From assembly GCF_900115365.1 (NCBI RefSeq), contig NZ_FOWD01000008.1, positions 62,001 through 126,000 of the forward strand: a DNA stretch of 64,000 nt. Direction: 5' to 3'. A model generated the notes under the pieces. The model was not told the origin of the DNA. It saw only the letters and a program-made list of their open reading frames with translations, and did not search any database. Of this stretch, positions 52,018 to 60,170 are shown piece by piece (position 1 is the stretch's first letter; every line of letters starts with the position of its first letter). Origin of the DNA: Anaerocolumna aminovalerica. Lineage in GTDB: Bacteria > Bacillota > Clostridia > Lachnospirales > Lachnospiraceae. The translations under genes were made by a program, and so were the position numbers.

Positions 52018-53807
52018 TGAAGAACCAAACATTACGTAAAGCTGGGCAGCTTATACAGATATGTATGAAACCTTATAAATGGAAATTTATAATTGCCTTG
52101 TTTCTACAGTTTTTCGGTGCTGTTTTAGGTACCCTCAGTCCTTTTATCAATGGATTTGCTATTACGGAGCTAGGGAAAAATGTAATGGAAATAGCCTCAG
52201 GCAAGCCTGGTGCCTCAGTCAATTTTCAATACATTTCAAAGATTGTAATAATCTTAGGCGTTTCAGCAGTAATTCGTCAAATAGGTACCTATTCTGCCAG
52301 CTTTTTAATGGCAGGATGCGTTCAGGATAGCTTTAAGGATCTGCGAAGCAAAATCAGCCTCAAAATGAACAGGATTCCTGTAAGTTATTATGACCGTAAT
52401 CAGCTTGGGGTAACACTTAACTGTATTACAAATGACGTTGATGCGGTATCGAATGCCATGCAACAGAGCCTTATGCCACTGGTCTACGCAGTTACCAACC
52501 TTTCAATGACTTTTATCATGATGCTTGTAATTTCATTACCATTAGGGCTTATCTGCCTGTTACTCTTACCCCTAACTTTCCTTCTTTCTCGATTTCTAAT
52601 GAAAAGGAGCCAGGGGCAGTTCCGTAACATGCAAAATACTCTGGCTGAGTTAAACGGTTACATCCAAGAACGGTACACAGGTTTTACAGTAATTAAACTT
52701 TATAATAACGAAGTAAATACCACCCAGAGATTCCAAGACATAAACGGTCGGCTCAATAAGGCAGGTTTTAAGGCTGGGTTCATATCCAGTCTAATTTCCC
52801 CTTTTATTGAATTTCTTCTTGGTATTGTTTATGCGGCAATGGTGCTTTTCACAGGATATTCCGTTCTATCTTCCAGTATGACCCTAGGAAATATGCAGGC
52901 TTTTGTGTTGTATATCTGGCTTATCTATGAACCTATGAACCAAATTACTCAACTTGCCACTCCAGTACAGAGTGCAGCTGCCTCTATGGAACGTATTGTA
53001 AACTTTTTGGAAGAAGAGGAAGAAGAAAACGAAGCAGAAAAACCTGAGACTTTGGACTTAAGCCATTTTGAAGGGAATGTACGTTTTAAAAATGTGAATT
53101 TTTCTTATGCAGAGGACAGACCTCTTATCACTGACCTATCCTTTGAAGCAAAATCCGGTCAGAAAATAGCCATCGTAGGTGCAACGGGAGCTGGAAAAAC
53201 AACCATTATAAATCTTTTGATGCGTTTTTATGACATCAAAGAAGGAGATATCACTATTGATGGCACATCCATCTATGCCATGAGGCGGAATAATGAAAGG
53301 GCTCTTTTTGGTATGGTCTTGCAGGATGCATGGTTATACCACAATACTATTGCAGAAAATATCCGATTTGGCCGTCTGGATGCTACTGACGACGAAGTAA
53401 TAGCAGCCGCTAAAACTGCTAATGTGCATCATTTTATCCAGTCCATGCCTGGAGGGTATCAAATGATGATCAACGAAGAGGGCAGCAATGTGTCATTGGG
53501 ACAAAAGCAGTTACTTACCATTGCCCGTGCCATCTTAGCAGACCCCCACATCCTGATTCTTGATGAGGCAACCAGCAGCGTAGATACCAGATTGGAGATG
53601 TTGATCCAAACAGCCATGAAGCGGGCCATGAAAGGGCGTACTAGCTTTGTAATTGCACACCGGTTATCCACCGTTCGTGATGCAGATCTGATACTTGTGC
53701 TTGATTCCGGTGATATCGTTGAACAAGGAACGCATGAAGAACTTTTAAAGAAAAATAGTGTCTATGCCAACCTCTATAACAGCCAGTTTGCTACTCAAGA
53801 GGAATAG
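52017..53807 (+). CDS. Heterodimeric ABC exporter, half-transporter 2 (catalytic Glu half)
   Basis: A 596-residue half transporter: membrane domain, then Walker A GATGAGKTTI, altered signature NVSLGQKQLLTIA and Walker B ILILDEATSSVD with the catalytic Glu. The complementary defects of the two subunits give one working and one degenerate ATP site, the hallmark of BmrCD-like multidrug exporters. AAAGGAGG precedes ATG 52017. The small DUF6506 gene follows 26 bp later. Confidence 0.9.
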   Translation: MKNQTLRKAGQLIQICMKPYKWKFIIALFLQFFGAVLGTLSPFINGFAITELGKNVMEIASGKPGASVNFQYISKIVIILGVSAVIRQIGTYSASFLMAGCVQDSFKDLRSKISLKMNRIPVSYYDRNQLGVTLNCITNDVDAVSNAMQQSLMPLVYAVTNLSMTFIMMLVISLPLGLICLLLLPLTFLLSRFLMKRSQGQFRNMQNTLAELNGYIQERYTGFTVIKLYNNEVNTTQRFQDINGRLNKAGFKAGFISSLISPFIEFLLGIVYAAMVLFTGYSVLSSSMTLGNMQAFVLYIWLIYEPMNQITQLATPVQSAAASMERIVNFLEEEEEENEAEKPETLDLSHFEGNVRFKNVNFSYAEDRPLITDLSFEAKSGQKIAIVGATGAGKTTIINLLMRFYDIKEGDITIDGTSIYAMRRNNERALFGMVLQDAWLYHNTIAENIRFGRLDATDDEVIAAAKTANVHHFIQSMPGGYQMMINEEGSNVSLGQKQLLTIARAILADPHILILDEATSSVDTRLEMLIQTAMKRAMKGRTSFVIAHRLSTVRDADLILVLDSGDIVEQGTHEELLKKNSVYANLYNSQFATQEE

Positions 53808-53833
53808 GCCATTAATTATAGGAGGGAATTCAT

Positions 53834-54139
53834 ATGAAGAAAAAATTCGCCTTTTTACTTATGGGAGAACATTATAATCCTCAGGAACATACCGCTTGCT
53901 TTGAAACCCAAAATCAAATAAGTTATATTTTCACAGTCAGAAATTTTGAAGAAGCATGTGAAAGACTTTCTTTCTTAGAGGAGGAAGGTGTTGGTGCAAT
54001 TGAATTATGCGGAGCATTTGGTGAAAAAAATGCTCAAAAGATGATTGAATTAACAAACAATAAAATAGCTATTGGTTATGTCACTCACAAACCGGAACAG
54101 GACAGTTTATTTGCAAGTTTCTTTTCTAATTTTGGTTGA
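53834..54139 (+). CDS. DUF6506 family protein, 101 residues
   Basis: A small soluble protein starting MKKKFAFLLMGEHYNP, with FEEACERLSFLEEEGVGAIELCGAFG in the middle and IAIGYVTHKPEQ near the end. It resembles the DUF6506 family; no biochemical role is known. GGAGGGAATTCAT precedes its ATG. It is the last gene of the ABC exporter transcript, ending before a strong terminator, so it may belong to the same response. Confidence 0.7.
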   Translation: MKKKFAFLLMGEHYNPQEHTACFETQNQISYIFTVRNFEEACERLSFLEEEGVGAIELCGAFGEKNAQKMIELTNNKIAIGYVTHKPEQDSLFASFFSNFG

Positions 54140-54168
54140 GTTTTTAACTTTTAATCTTTTACTCTATT

Positions 54169-54237
54169 AGCCCAGAGGCATTTATATGAAAATACAGGTA
54201 TCTTGATTTTTCATATAAATGGCCTTTGGGCTTTTTA
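54169..54237 (+). terminator. Strong terminator after the ABC exporter operon
   Basis: AGCCCAGAGGCATTTATATG pairs with CATATAAATGGCCTTTGGGC in a stem of over 20 bp, then TTTTTATTC. It may work in both directions with the converging SDR gene. Confidence 0.85.
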
Positions 54238-54257
54238 TTCTTCCATAAACCAACTGT

Positions 54258-55031
54258 CTAAACTGCAGTTAATCCGCCATCAACCACAATAAACTGTGCT
54301 GTCGTATAACTAGATGCATCAGAGGATAGGAACAAAATCGGCCCGTTAAGCTCTCCTTTTCTTCCCGGCCTGGAAGCTGGACAAAGTGCGTTGTACATCT
54401 GCAGGAAGCTTTCTTCTTTAAATAAGGTATCTGCAGTCATCTCTGATTCAAAAAGACCAGGACCTACGGCGTTAACAGTAATCCCGTACTGTGCCAAAGA
54501 AACCGCCATACCAGTAGTCAATCCAAGAACTGCACTCTTTGATGTATTATAAGCATGACGCACAAGTGGTTCTGGCTTATCTGCTATAACCGCATTGACA
54601 GATGAAACGTTGATAATCTTTCCATACTTTTGCTTCTTCATATGGGGAACCACATATTTACATGTCAAAAAGATACCTTTTACATTAATATCCATTGCGG
54701 TATCCCACTGCTCAACTGTCATATTTTCTACGGAGCCTGCAAAAGCGATTCCGGCATTGTTTAGTAAAATATCAATTTTACCGTAATGTGCCAAAACCTC
54801 TTTAATTGCTTTCTCAACTTCTTCCTCATTCGAAACATCACACTGTACGGCAATGGCTTTTTTACCGGTAGCTTCAATCTCTTTCACAACTTTATCAAGC
54901 TTTTCTTTTCTTCTGGCTAAAAGTGCAACATCCGCACCTTGTTCCGCATATGCTCTTGCAGCATCAGCTCCTAAACCACTGGATGCTCCTGTAACAACAG
55001 CAACTTTACCTGTCAGATCAAACAAATTCAT
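54258..55031 (-). CDS. Short-chain dehydrogenase/reductase
   Basis: A cytosolic NAD(P)-dependent oxidoreductase of the classical SDR family: TGASSGLGADAARAYAEQG cofactor motif (about 15-33), NNAGIAF, the catalytic Ser in INVSSVNA and the YNTSK pair. Length 257 residues with the terminal FIVVDGGLTAV. Closest in appearance to gluconate 5-dehydrogenase/3-ketoacyl reductase-like enzymes; substrate open. AAGGAG precedes ATG 55031. It has a strong promoter overlapping a 14-bp palindrome, so it is probably repressed by an unlinked regulator. Confidence 0.88.
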   Translation of the reverse strand: MNLFDLTGKVAVVTGASSGLGADAARAYAEQGADVALLARRKEKLDKVVKEIEATGKKAIAVQCDVSNEEEVEKAIKEVLAHYGKIDILLNNAGIAFAGSVENMTVEQWDTAMDINVKGIFLTCKYVVPHMKKQKYGKIINVSSVNAVIADKPEPLVRHAYNTSKSAVLGLTTGMAVSLAQYGITVNAVGPGLFESEMTADTLFKEESFLQMYNALCPASRPGRKGELNGPILFLSSDASSYTTAQFIVVDGGLTAV

Positions 55032-55084
55032 CTTATTATTCTCCTTTATCTTTTATACTTCGTTTTTTAATCAATAGTGAGTTC

Positions 55085-55119
55085 GTTAATATATTAACAT
55101 TCTTTTGGCTGTTTGTCAA
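55085..55119 (-). promoter_or_regulatory. SDR promoter with overlapping operator palindrome
   Basis: On the minus strand TTGACA (55119-55114), a 17-bp spacer and TAATAT (55096-55091). The -10 lies inside the perfect palindrome GTTAATATATTAAC (55085-55098), a likely repressor site. Confidence 0.6.
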
Positions 55120-55208
55120 ACTTTTAACAATGTAGTATCTGTTTTATTTCTCAGTTTATTGCAAGCCTTCTTATTGGCGGTCATTATGCAATGTCTCCAC
55201 GCGCCTTG

Positions 55209-55233
55209 AAAGGTCACTCTTGGAGTGACCTTT
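55209..55233. terminator. Hairpin after the second AraC/GyrI gene
   Basis: AAAGGTCACTC pairs with AGTGACCTTT around TTGG; the AraC gene ends at 55253. No T tract, so it is a weak terminator or an mRNA-stabilising hairpin. Confidence 0.5.
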
Positions 55234-55252
55234 AGCATGATTATTGATTTAT

Positions 55253-56131
55253 TTAACATTTCTTCTTCTTTACTGGAATCCATATTTCACTTCTATACTT
55301 CGGATTCATTGTATCCTTACTCTCATTCCATAAAATTTCTGGACCTTCAACTGCCTCATATCCTGAAGATGGGAACCACTCTGAGTATATCCTTCCCCAA
55401 ATATCTTGAAGTGTTTCAGGGAATGGTCCAATCGATTGGAATACAGCCCAGGTACTAGCATTAATTTTTAACACATCAAAATCTGCTGTTTCATCATCTG
55501 AGGTTGCAACCCCGATGTAATGATCTAATTCTCCTTTTTCCTCCATTCTTCCCTCAGAAAAATTAGTGGAAGCACTAATAATGCCTGTTGGTTCTACATT
55601 TGAAAGTGCTTTTAATTGCTTAATAACCTCTGGGGTTAAATGTTCATACATTAAAGCAATCTCAGGATTTACACCTTTAAAGGTAATTGGAACTCTCTTC
55701 TTAAACCCCACTAACTTAAATGACTCTTTCTCAACAATACGATAATTCATTTCACGTCCTCCTTTAATTGATAGTTGAAAGGTCATTCTAGGATAAGCTT
55801 TTAATTGTGTATTCTCACTTCTTGCCTCAGAAGGGAGAATGCCATGCATAGAATGAAAAGCACGGGAGAATGAATCAGCTGAACTATAACCGTATTTGAC
55901 GGCAACATCGATAATTCTCAAATTGCTATCTTTCATATCAAGCGCAGCCAGCGTTAGTCTTCTTCTTCGAATATATTCTGATAAACTTATGCCTGACAAA
56001 AAAGAAAACATCCGCTTAAAATGATACTCCGAACAGTAAGCAATTTTTGATACTTCACGATAATCAATATCCTCTGTTAAGTTCTCTTCAATATATGCCA
56101 ATGCATTATTCATACAACTTAAAGAATCCAT
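55253..56131 (-). CDS. AraC-family regulator with GyrI-like effector domain (second copy)
   Basis: Same layout as 17148-18005: AraC DNA-binding domain ([19 protein letters not shown] and [17 protein letters not shown]) in residues 1-105 and a GyrI-like ligand domain from about 130 to the end. The frame is open to 56173, but AAAGGAGG lies 7 nt before ATG 56131, giving 292 residues. The two paralogues share IDYXXV...YCSXYHF...MSLA-type segments. Likely a sensor of an amphipathic compound or drug; target unknown. Confidence 0.85.
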   Translation of the reverse strand: MDSLSCMNNALAYIEENLTEDIDYREVSKIAYCSEYHFKRMFSFLSGISLSEYIRRRRLTLAALDMKDSNLRIIDVAVKYGYSSADSFSRAFHSMHGILPSEARSENTQLKAYPRMTFQLSIKGGREMNYRIVEKESFKLVGFKKRVPITFKGVNPEIALMYEHLTPEVIKQLKALSNVEPTGIISASTNFSEGRMEEKGELDHYIGVATSDDETADFDVLKINASTWAVFQSIGPFPETLQDIWGRIYSEWFPSSGYEAVEGPEILWNESKDTMNPKYRSEIWIPVKKKKC

Positions 56132-56274
56132 CAAACAACCTCCTTTCACCAACAATATTATCAAAGGATACATTTATTCACCCGACAATCTATGCACAGT
56201 TTAGTCGACTAGCCCTAAGAATATTACATCCGCTTAAGGGTTATGTATTGGGGGCATTCCGGCTCATATAGTAT

Positions 56275-56312
56275 GAAAACCCATAAGGTCATTAGGCCTT
56301 ATGGGTTTTCAC
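56275..56312 (-). terminator. Terminator of the acetyltransferase gene
   Basis: TGAAAACCCATAAGG pairs perfectly with CCTTATGGGTTTTCA around an 8-nt loop, 3 bp after the stop codon. Confidence 0.75.
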
Positions 56313-56314
56313 TA

Positions 56315-56926
56315 TTATAGGTAATCCTGTACATCAAATTCTTTGTCTTTAAAGTAATATTTTCGATCATCTTCCGTAATTTCTCTGATGACCTTGCATG
56401 GGCTTCCTACGGCAATCACATTATCCGGTATATTTTTGGTCACAATGCTGCCTGAACCTATAACCACATTGTTCCCTATGGTAACACCGGGATTGATTAC
56501 AACGTTGCCGCCTATCCATACATTATCTCCTATGGTTATTGGTATTCCATATTCATACCCTGAATTTCTGGAATCGGGATGAATAGGATGACCAGCCGTA
56601 TAAATGGATACATTGGGGGCAAACATAACATTATTTCCAATAATGACCTTACCTACATCAAGAATTACACAGTTGTAATTGGCATAAAAATTATTTCCAA
56701 CCTCTATATTCTTACCGTAATCACAGTGGAAGGGTTGTTCAACATGTATACTTTCTCCCGTTTTACCAAGAATTCCACGAATTAATTGGTCCATCTTTTC
56801 CTCTTCATCGGGACGCAACAAATTAAACTCATGAATTTTTAGCTTATTCTCCATTCTCGCTTCACTTAATCCATCCAGCCAGGCTTTATAAGGCAATCCG
56901 GCAAGCATTCTGTCTTTATGATTCAT
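56315..56926 (-). CDS. Maltose/galactoside O-acetyltransferase family protein
   Basis: A cytosolic left-handed beta-helix acetyltransferase (hexapeptide repeat), with the N-terminal mac domain MLAGLPYKAWLDGLSEAR, the core FHCDYGKNIEVGNNFYANYN, the catalytic His in YTAGHPIHPDSR and VWIGGNVVINPGVTIG coils. Length 203 residues. Acetyl-CoA is the donor; the acceptor sugar is not known. AAAGGAG precedes its ATG. It follows the XRE gene by 27 bp and is probably controlled by it. Confidence 0.9.
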   Translation of the reverse strand: MNHKDRMLAGLPYKAWLDGLSEARMENKLKIHEFNLLRPDEEEKMDQLIRGILGKTGESIHVEQPFHCDYGKNIEVGNNFYANYNCVILDVGKVIIGNNVMFAPNVSIYTAGHPIHPDSRNSGYEYGIPITIGDNVWIGGNVVINPGVTIGNNVVIGSGSIVTKNIPDNVIAVGSPCKVIREITEDDRKYYFKDKEFDVQDYL

Positions 56927-56953
56927 AATAAATTTCTCCTTTCATCCTGTAAT

Positions 56954-57283
56954 TTATAACGTTTCATCAATTACCCATGATATGAAATGATCAATTAATT
57001 TAAGCTTTCGATCATCACATAACTTAATCCTCTCAGTAATTTGATCCTTTAAGTTATCATCCACATATTTAGCAGTACCTAAAAGTAAATAGTCAGGTGT
57101 TGTGTTAAGAGCTTCACATAATCTCATCAACGTCTCAATACTGGGAATTGAATGATTGTTTTCTATATTCGAAATATAATTGTTACTAAGTCCGGTACTT
57201 TCTGCAACTTCATCCTGAGTCAAATTTAATACTCTTCTTCTTTTTGCTATTCTTTCACCTAAAGCTTTATAATCCATTTCCAT
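56954..57283 (-). CDS. XRE-family regulator
   Basis: A 109-residue regulator with one helix-turn-helix (LGERIAKRRRVLNLTQDEVAESTGLS...ISNIENNHSIPSIETLMRLCEALNTT) and a short C-terminal helix. The longest frame starts at 57310; AGGG lies 7 nt before ATG 57283, which is used. A 16-bp palindrome in its promoter suggests autorepression. The acetyltransferase gene follows in the same unit. Confidence 0.82.
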   Translation of the reverse strand: MEMDYKALGERIAKRRRVLNLTQDEVAESTGLSNNYISNIENNHSIPSIETLMRLCEALNTTPDYLLLGTAKYVDDNLKDQITERIKLCDDRKLKLIDHFISWVIDETL

Positions 57284-57330
57284 TTTTATCACCCTACATA
57301 AATGTACCAATTAAAAATTAAATGTGTAAT

Positions 57331-57359
57331 ATCCTATGAGTGTACTTATACACTTACAA
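57331..57359 (-). promoter_or_regulatory. Promoter with 16-bp operator for the XRE gene
   Basis: On the minus strand TTGTAA (57359-57354), a 17-bp spacer and TAGGAT (57336-57331). The spacer is filled by AGTGTA-TAAG-TACACT (57339-57354), a 6-4-6 palindrome. Confidence 0.5.
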
Positions 57360-57468
57360 TTATAGTTTATTAGGTTTATTATAAGATAAATACATTTTTA
57401 ATGCTAATAAAAATCTAAGAAGAGGTGATATTATTGATAACTATTACTATATTTTATGATAGTTTCTA

Positions 57469-57735
57469 CTATTTTAAATAGACACTCTTAACCTGGTCAG
57501 GCAATTCATCTGGCTGCACCTCCTGCCAGTAGGTAACTCCCCGAAACGGCGCAACATACAATTCTAGATACGAACCTTCTCGCAGTTGCTTGCTGCTGGT
57601 AAAGGTAAGAGATTTTTTTTCACCCTTCTCATTATAAGCATCTAATGTATATTCATATCTTTTCCAGTGGTTCAACTTCGTATCACCATTAACTATCATA
57701 GTGTAATAACTGGTTTTCCTGATTTGCTTGAGTTT
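57469..57735 (-). pseudogene. YxeA/DUF1093-like gene, 5' truncated
   Basis: About 85 codons match the C-terminal part of YxeA-type secreted proteins: KTSYYTMIVNGDTK, YEYTLDAYNEKGEKK, LTFTSSKQLREGSYLELYV and EVQPDELPDQVKSVYLK. The normal signal peptide and Gly/Tyr start are missing. Upstream of about 57735 the frame runs into antisense of a histidine-kinase fragment, so the 5' end was lost. A short Met start exists (57777) but has no ribosome-binding site and would not be exported. Confidence 0.6.
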
Positions 57736-57900
57736 CCTTATTCCTCTAAAAGAAAACATCCCCGCCAGAATGGTCATGGGTTAGGGCTGCCAATGGTTGC
57801 AAGAATTGCAAAGGCACATCAAGGACATTTGATTTTATCAAGCGATATTGGAAAAGGATTGAGAGCAGAAATTGTATTGCCTTCCATAGAGTCTGATTAA
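57736..57900 (+). pseudogene. Histidine kinase C-terminal fragment
   Basis: The plus strand encodes YSSKRKHPRQNGHGLGLPMV and then ARIAKAHQGHLILSSDIGKG, ending EIVLPSIESD and a stop: the G2-box and last strands of a HATPase_c domain. Nothing upstream belongs to a kinase; the DNA there is the truncated yxeA-like gene on the other strand. It is a remnant of a two-component sensor gene. Confidence 0.65.
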
Positions 57901-58006
57901 AAACATTTTTGATTGTTTCGCCCCACCAACCATACCCTTGTCCTTGGTTACATCTTTCCACTACTAAGGCATACTGATTTTCACAGATTAGATTGCGCTC
58001 ATGCTG

Positions 58007-58053
58007 GATTCAGGCAAAAACCGTCTGCAATTTTGCAGACGGTTGCCTGAATC
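58007..58053 (-). terminator. Terminator of the MerR gene
   Basis: GATTCAGGC...GCCTGAATC encloses ACCGTCTGC-loop-GCAGACGGT; on the minus strand the inner stem is followed by TTTTT. It lies 5 bp after the stop. Confidence 0.8.
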
Positions 58054-58057
58054 ATAA

Positions 58058-58876
58058 CTATTTCTTTTTAACCGGATAGCAAACCTCAGTGACATACTCA
58101 TCAGGGTTTTGTGTTTCATGAGGGCTGACGTGATAGATATTGAAAGACAGGCCATTAAAGTCATAACCGTTATCATTTACCCAATTTGCCACTGCCTCAT
58201 TGACAGCATCAACCTTTTCGTAACTGCCCTTGTAGGTGGCAGACGCAATCAGAACGGGAGGTTCTGTTTTAAAAACCACATTTTCGGTATTCTTATAACT
58301 GCCCCGAACTGATTTCTGTACCTCCACATCTACGTTAGATTCCTTAAACTCACCGTCATGGAAGATGGCCAGTGTATAACATGGATCCCCATCCTGCATC
58401 TCAAGGGGAGCAGTTTCCTGCATCAGAATTCCCCATAGCATTCCTTCCTGCTGGTAACTGGGGATGACCTTTCGTACGCTTGCAACATATCTTTCTGGCA
58501 ATTCCTTTAAAGTAACATTATAACTCATAACTGTTCCATCCTTTCTCAACCGCTTTATGGCTGTGTCAAGGAGCAGTAGACGGCGCTCCGCTTCTTTGGC
58601 CTCTGCCTGTACTTCAGACTGTTTCACAGCTAAAAACCCTGCCAGTGCCTGAGGGTCATCATAACTTTTTAGTATCTCCACAATAGTTGTAAGACTAAAA
58701 CCCATATCCTTTAAGGCATTGATCCGCCCCACAACCGGAAGTTGGTCTTCACTGTAAAAGCGATAGCCTGTAAAGCTGTCTGTGCTCTTTGGCACTAACA
58801 GACCAATTTCATTATAATGCCGCAGCATCCGTATACTGATCCTTGATAGTTTTGAAAAATCACCTATTTTTAGCAT
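58058..58876 (-). CDS. MerR-family regulator with GyrI-like effector domain (BmrR type)
   Basis: N-terminal MerR winged helix (IGDFSKLSRISIRMLRHYNEIGLL, then SFTGYRFYSEDQL), a coiled-coil dimerisation helix to about residue 115, and a GyrI-like ligand domain (VTLKELPERYVASVRKVIP...YEKVDAVNEAVANWV) to residue 272. The layout matches multidrug sensors such as BmrR. GTGAGGATAT precedes ATG 58876. The promoter has the long spacer typical of MerR-activated promoters, so it is probably autoregulated. No transporter is adjacent. Confidence 0.88.
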   Translation of the reverse strand: MLKIGDFSKLSRISIRMLRHYNEIGLLVPKSTDSFTGYRFYSEDQLPVVGRINALKDMGFSLTTIVEILKSYDDPQALAGFLAVKQSEVQAEAKEAERRLLLLDTAIKRLRKDGTVMSYNVTLKELPERYVASVRKVIPSYQQEGMLWGILMQETAPLEMQDGDPCYTLAIFHDGEFKESNVDVEVQKSVRGSYKNTENVVFKTEPPVLIASATYKGSYEKVDAVNEAVANWVNDNGYDFNGLSFNIYHVSPHETQNPDEYVTEVCYPVKKK

Positions 58877-58917
58877 TTTTATATCCTCACATATATGTGT
58901 TATTTGAGCTCATATTT

Positions 58918-58948
58918 ATTCTAGAGTATACCATAATGTGAGAGTCAA
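58918..58948 (-). promoter_or_regulatory. MerR-type promoter with 19-bp spacer
   Basis: On the minus strand TTGACT (58948-58943), a 19-bp spacer and TAGAAT (58923-58918). GACTCTCAC and GTATACTCTAG make an imperfect dyad across the spacer, as in promoters twisted open by MerR proteins. Confidence 0.55.
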
Positions 58949-58988
58949 TAGATAATTAAAATTTGTTTTGATCCGTAATTGCAAAGAT

Positions 58989-60023
58989 TTACTTTAATAA
59001 TTCAATGATTGACTTAAAGCGTGGTTCCTCTCTTAAAAAATCCACTTCTTTATCACTTTCCAGCCCTCTTTTTATCATCTTTTTTACTGCATCCATGTTA
59101 GATGATTCTTTCATCTTCATATGCTTATACATATCTGACCTTGCTGCTGTTTCAACGGAATCTACTCCTTTCACCAACTTTTCCATTGCATCCAAACTAC
59201 GCTCTTTATCTTGCATGGATATGCCAATAAACATATCAGGAATATTCTCCATATATGCCCCCAGATCAAATATTTTTGCTGATGTTTTTGCTATCGCTGC
59301 ATATTTTTCTGCCTTATCATACTTTTCTTCTTTACATAATAAATTAATCAATATCTGTATTACATTGCAGATTTCATTTGCATCCATATAAATCATTCTC
59401 TCATAAATCTCATATGCTTCCTCATATTTATCCTGTTTTTCAAAAAGCATTGCCTGCATTAACTTTTTATCATAACCTAACGGAGGTATCCTATCTAACA
59501 ATTGCTGGGCCTTATCAAATTCCTCTTTTTCCGTATACTTTGAAACCAAAGCAGCTATTGCTATAGAAGCTATTTCCTGTTTCTCACTGGCAGCTATTAT
59601 TTCATACCACTGAATTACCTTTGTTTCATATGCTTCTGAATTTTCAACTCCATTTATCTTTAAGAAAGCATTTAAAATCTGGGCAATGTAAAGAATCAAT
59701 CTTTCGCAATTAGAGTATTCTTTAATTAATTCTTCCCCCCTCTTATATGCTTTCTCAAAACCTTCTTTTTGGGCTAATTCTGAAACCTCTTCCACTAACT
59801 TATTAATTTCAATATCCGTTAATTCTTCATTGAAGGATAATAAAGTATCCACATTCGTTTTAAGAACACGTGCTAAAGGTGCTAATAAGGTTATGTCCGG
59901 ATATGATATGCCATTCTCCCACTTATTTACCGCAGGTGCTGTTACTCCAAGATAATTAGCCACTTGTTCCTGAGTAAGATTTGCTGCTTTTCTGTATTCA
60001 CGGATTACCTCGTTTATTCTCAT
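58989..60023 (-). CDS. XRE-family regulator with TPR-like C-terminus
   Basis: A helix-turn-helix at residues 1-60 (VIREYRKAANLTQEQVANYLGVTAPAVNKWENGISYPDI) is followed by about 280 residues of paired helices resembling tetratricopeptide repeats. Such proteins often bind a peptide pheromone or partner. GGAGATG lies before ATG 60023, six codons after other possible starts, giving 344 residues. No partner peptide gene was found nearby. Confidence 0.82.
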   Translation of the reverse strand: MRINEVIREYRKAANLTQEQVANYLGVTAPAVNKWENGISYPDITLLAPLARVLKTNVDTLLSFNEELTDIEINKLVEEVSELAQKEGFEKAYKRGEELIKEYSNCERLILYIAQILNAFLKINGVENSEAYETKVIQWYEIIAASEKQEIASIAIAALVSKYTEKEEFDKAQQLLDRIPPLGYDKKLMQAMLFEKQDKYEEAYEIYERMIYMDANEICNVIQILINLLCKEEKYDKAEKYAAIAKTSAKIFDLGAYMENIPDMFIGISMQDKERSLDAMEKLVKGVDSVETAARSDMYKHMKMKESSNMDAVKKMIKRGLESDKEVDFLREEPRFKSIIELLK

Positions 60024-60053
60024 GTTATACATCTCCAATCTTCTTAAATAGCT

Positions 60054-60088
60054 AAGGTCCTTGCTAAATATAGAATAGCAAAGACCTT
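60054..60088. repeat. Hairpin between the C45 hydrolase and XRE-TPR genes
   Basis: AAGGTCCTTGCTA pairs with TAGCAAAGACCTT, with a single mismatch and a 9-nt loop. It lies after the C45 gene and before the XRE-TPR start on the minus strand; it may end the first or control the second. Confidence 0.5.
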
Positions 60089-60170
60089 CCTTTCCAACAA
60101 GTGAACTATTATCATGTTTTATTCATAATAATTAACCAATGGTAATATTTTGTTTAGAAATCCACCGGGT

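Noticed and set aside
57746-57961. Minus-strand 71-codon ORF over the kinase remnant
   Set aside because: It overlaps the recognisable histidine kinase fragment on the plus strand and shows no family features.
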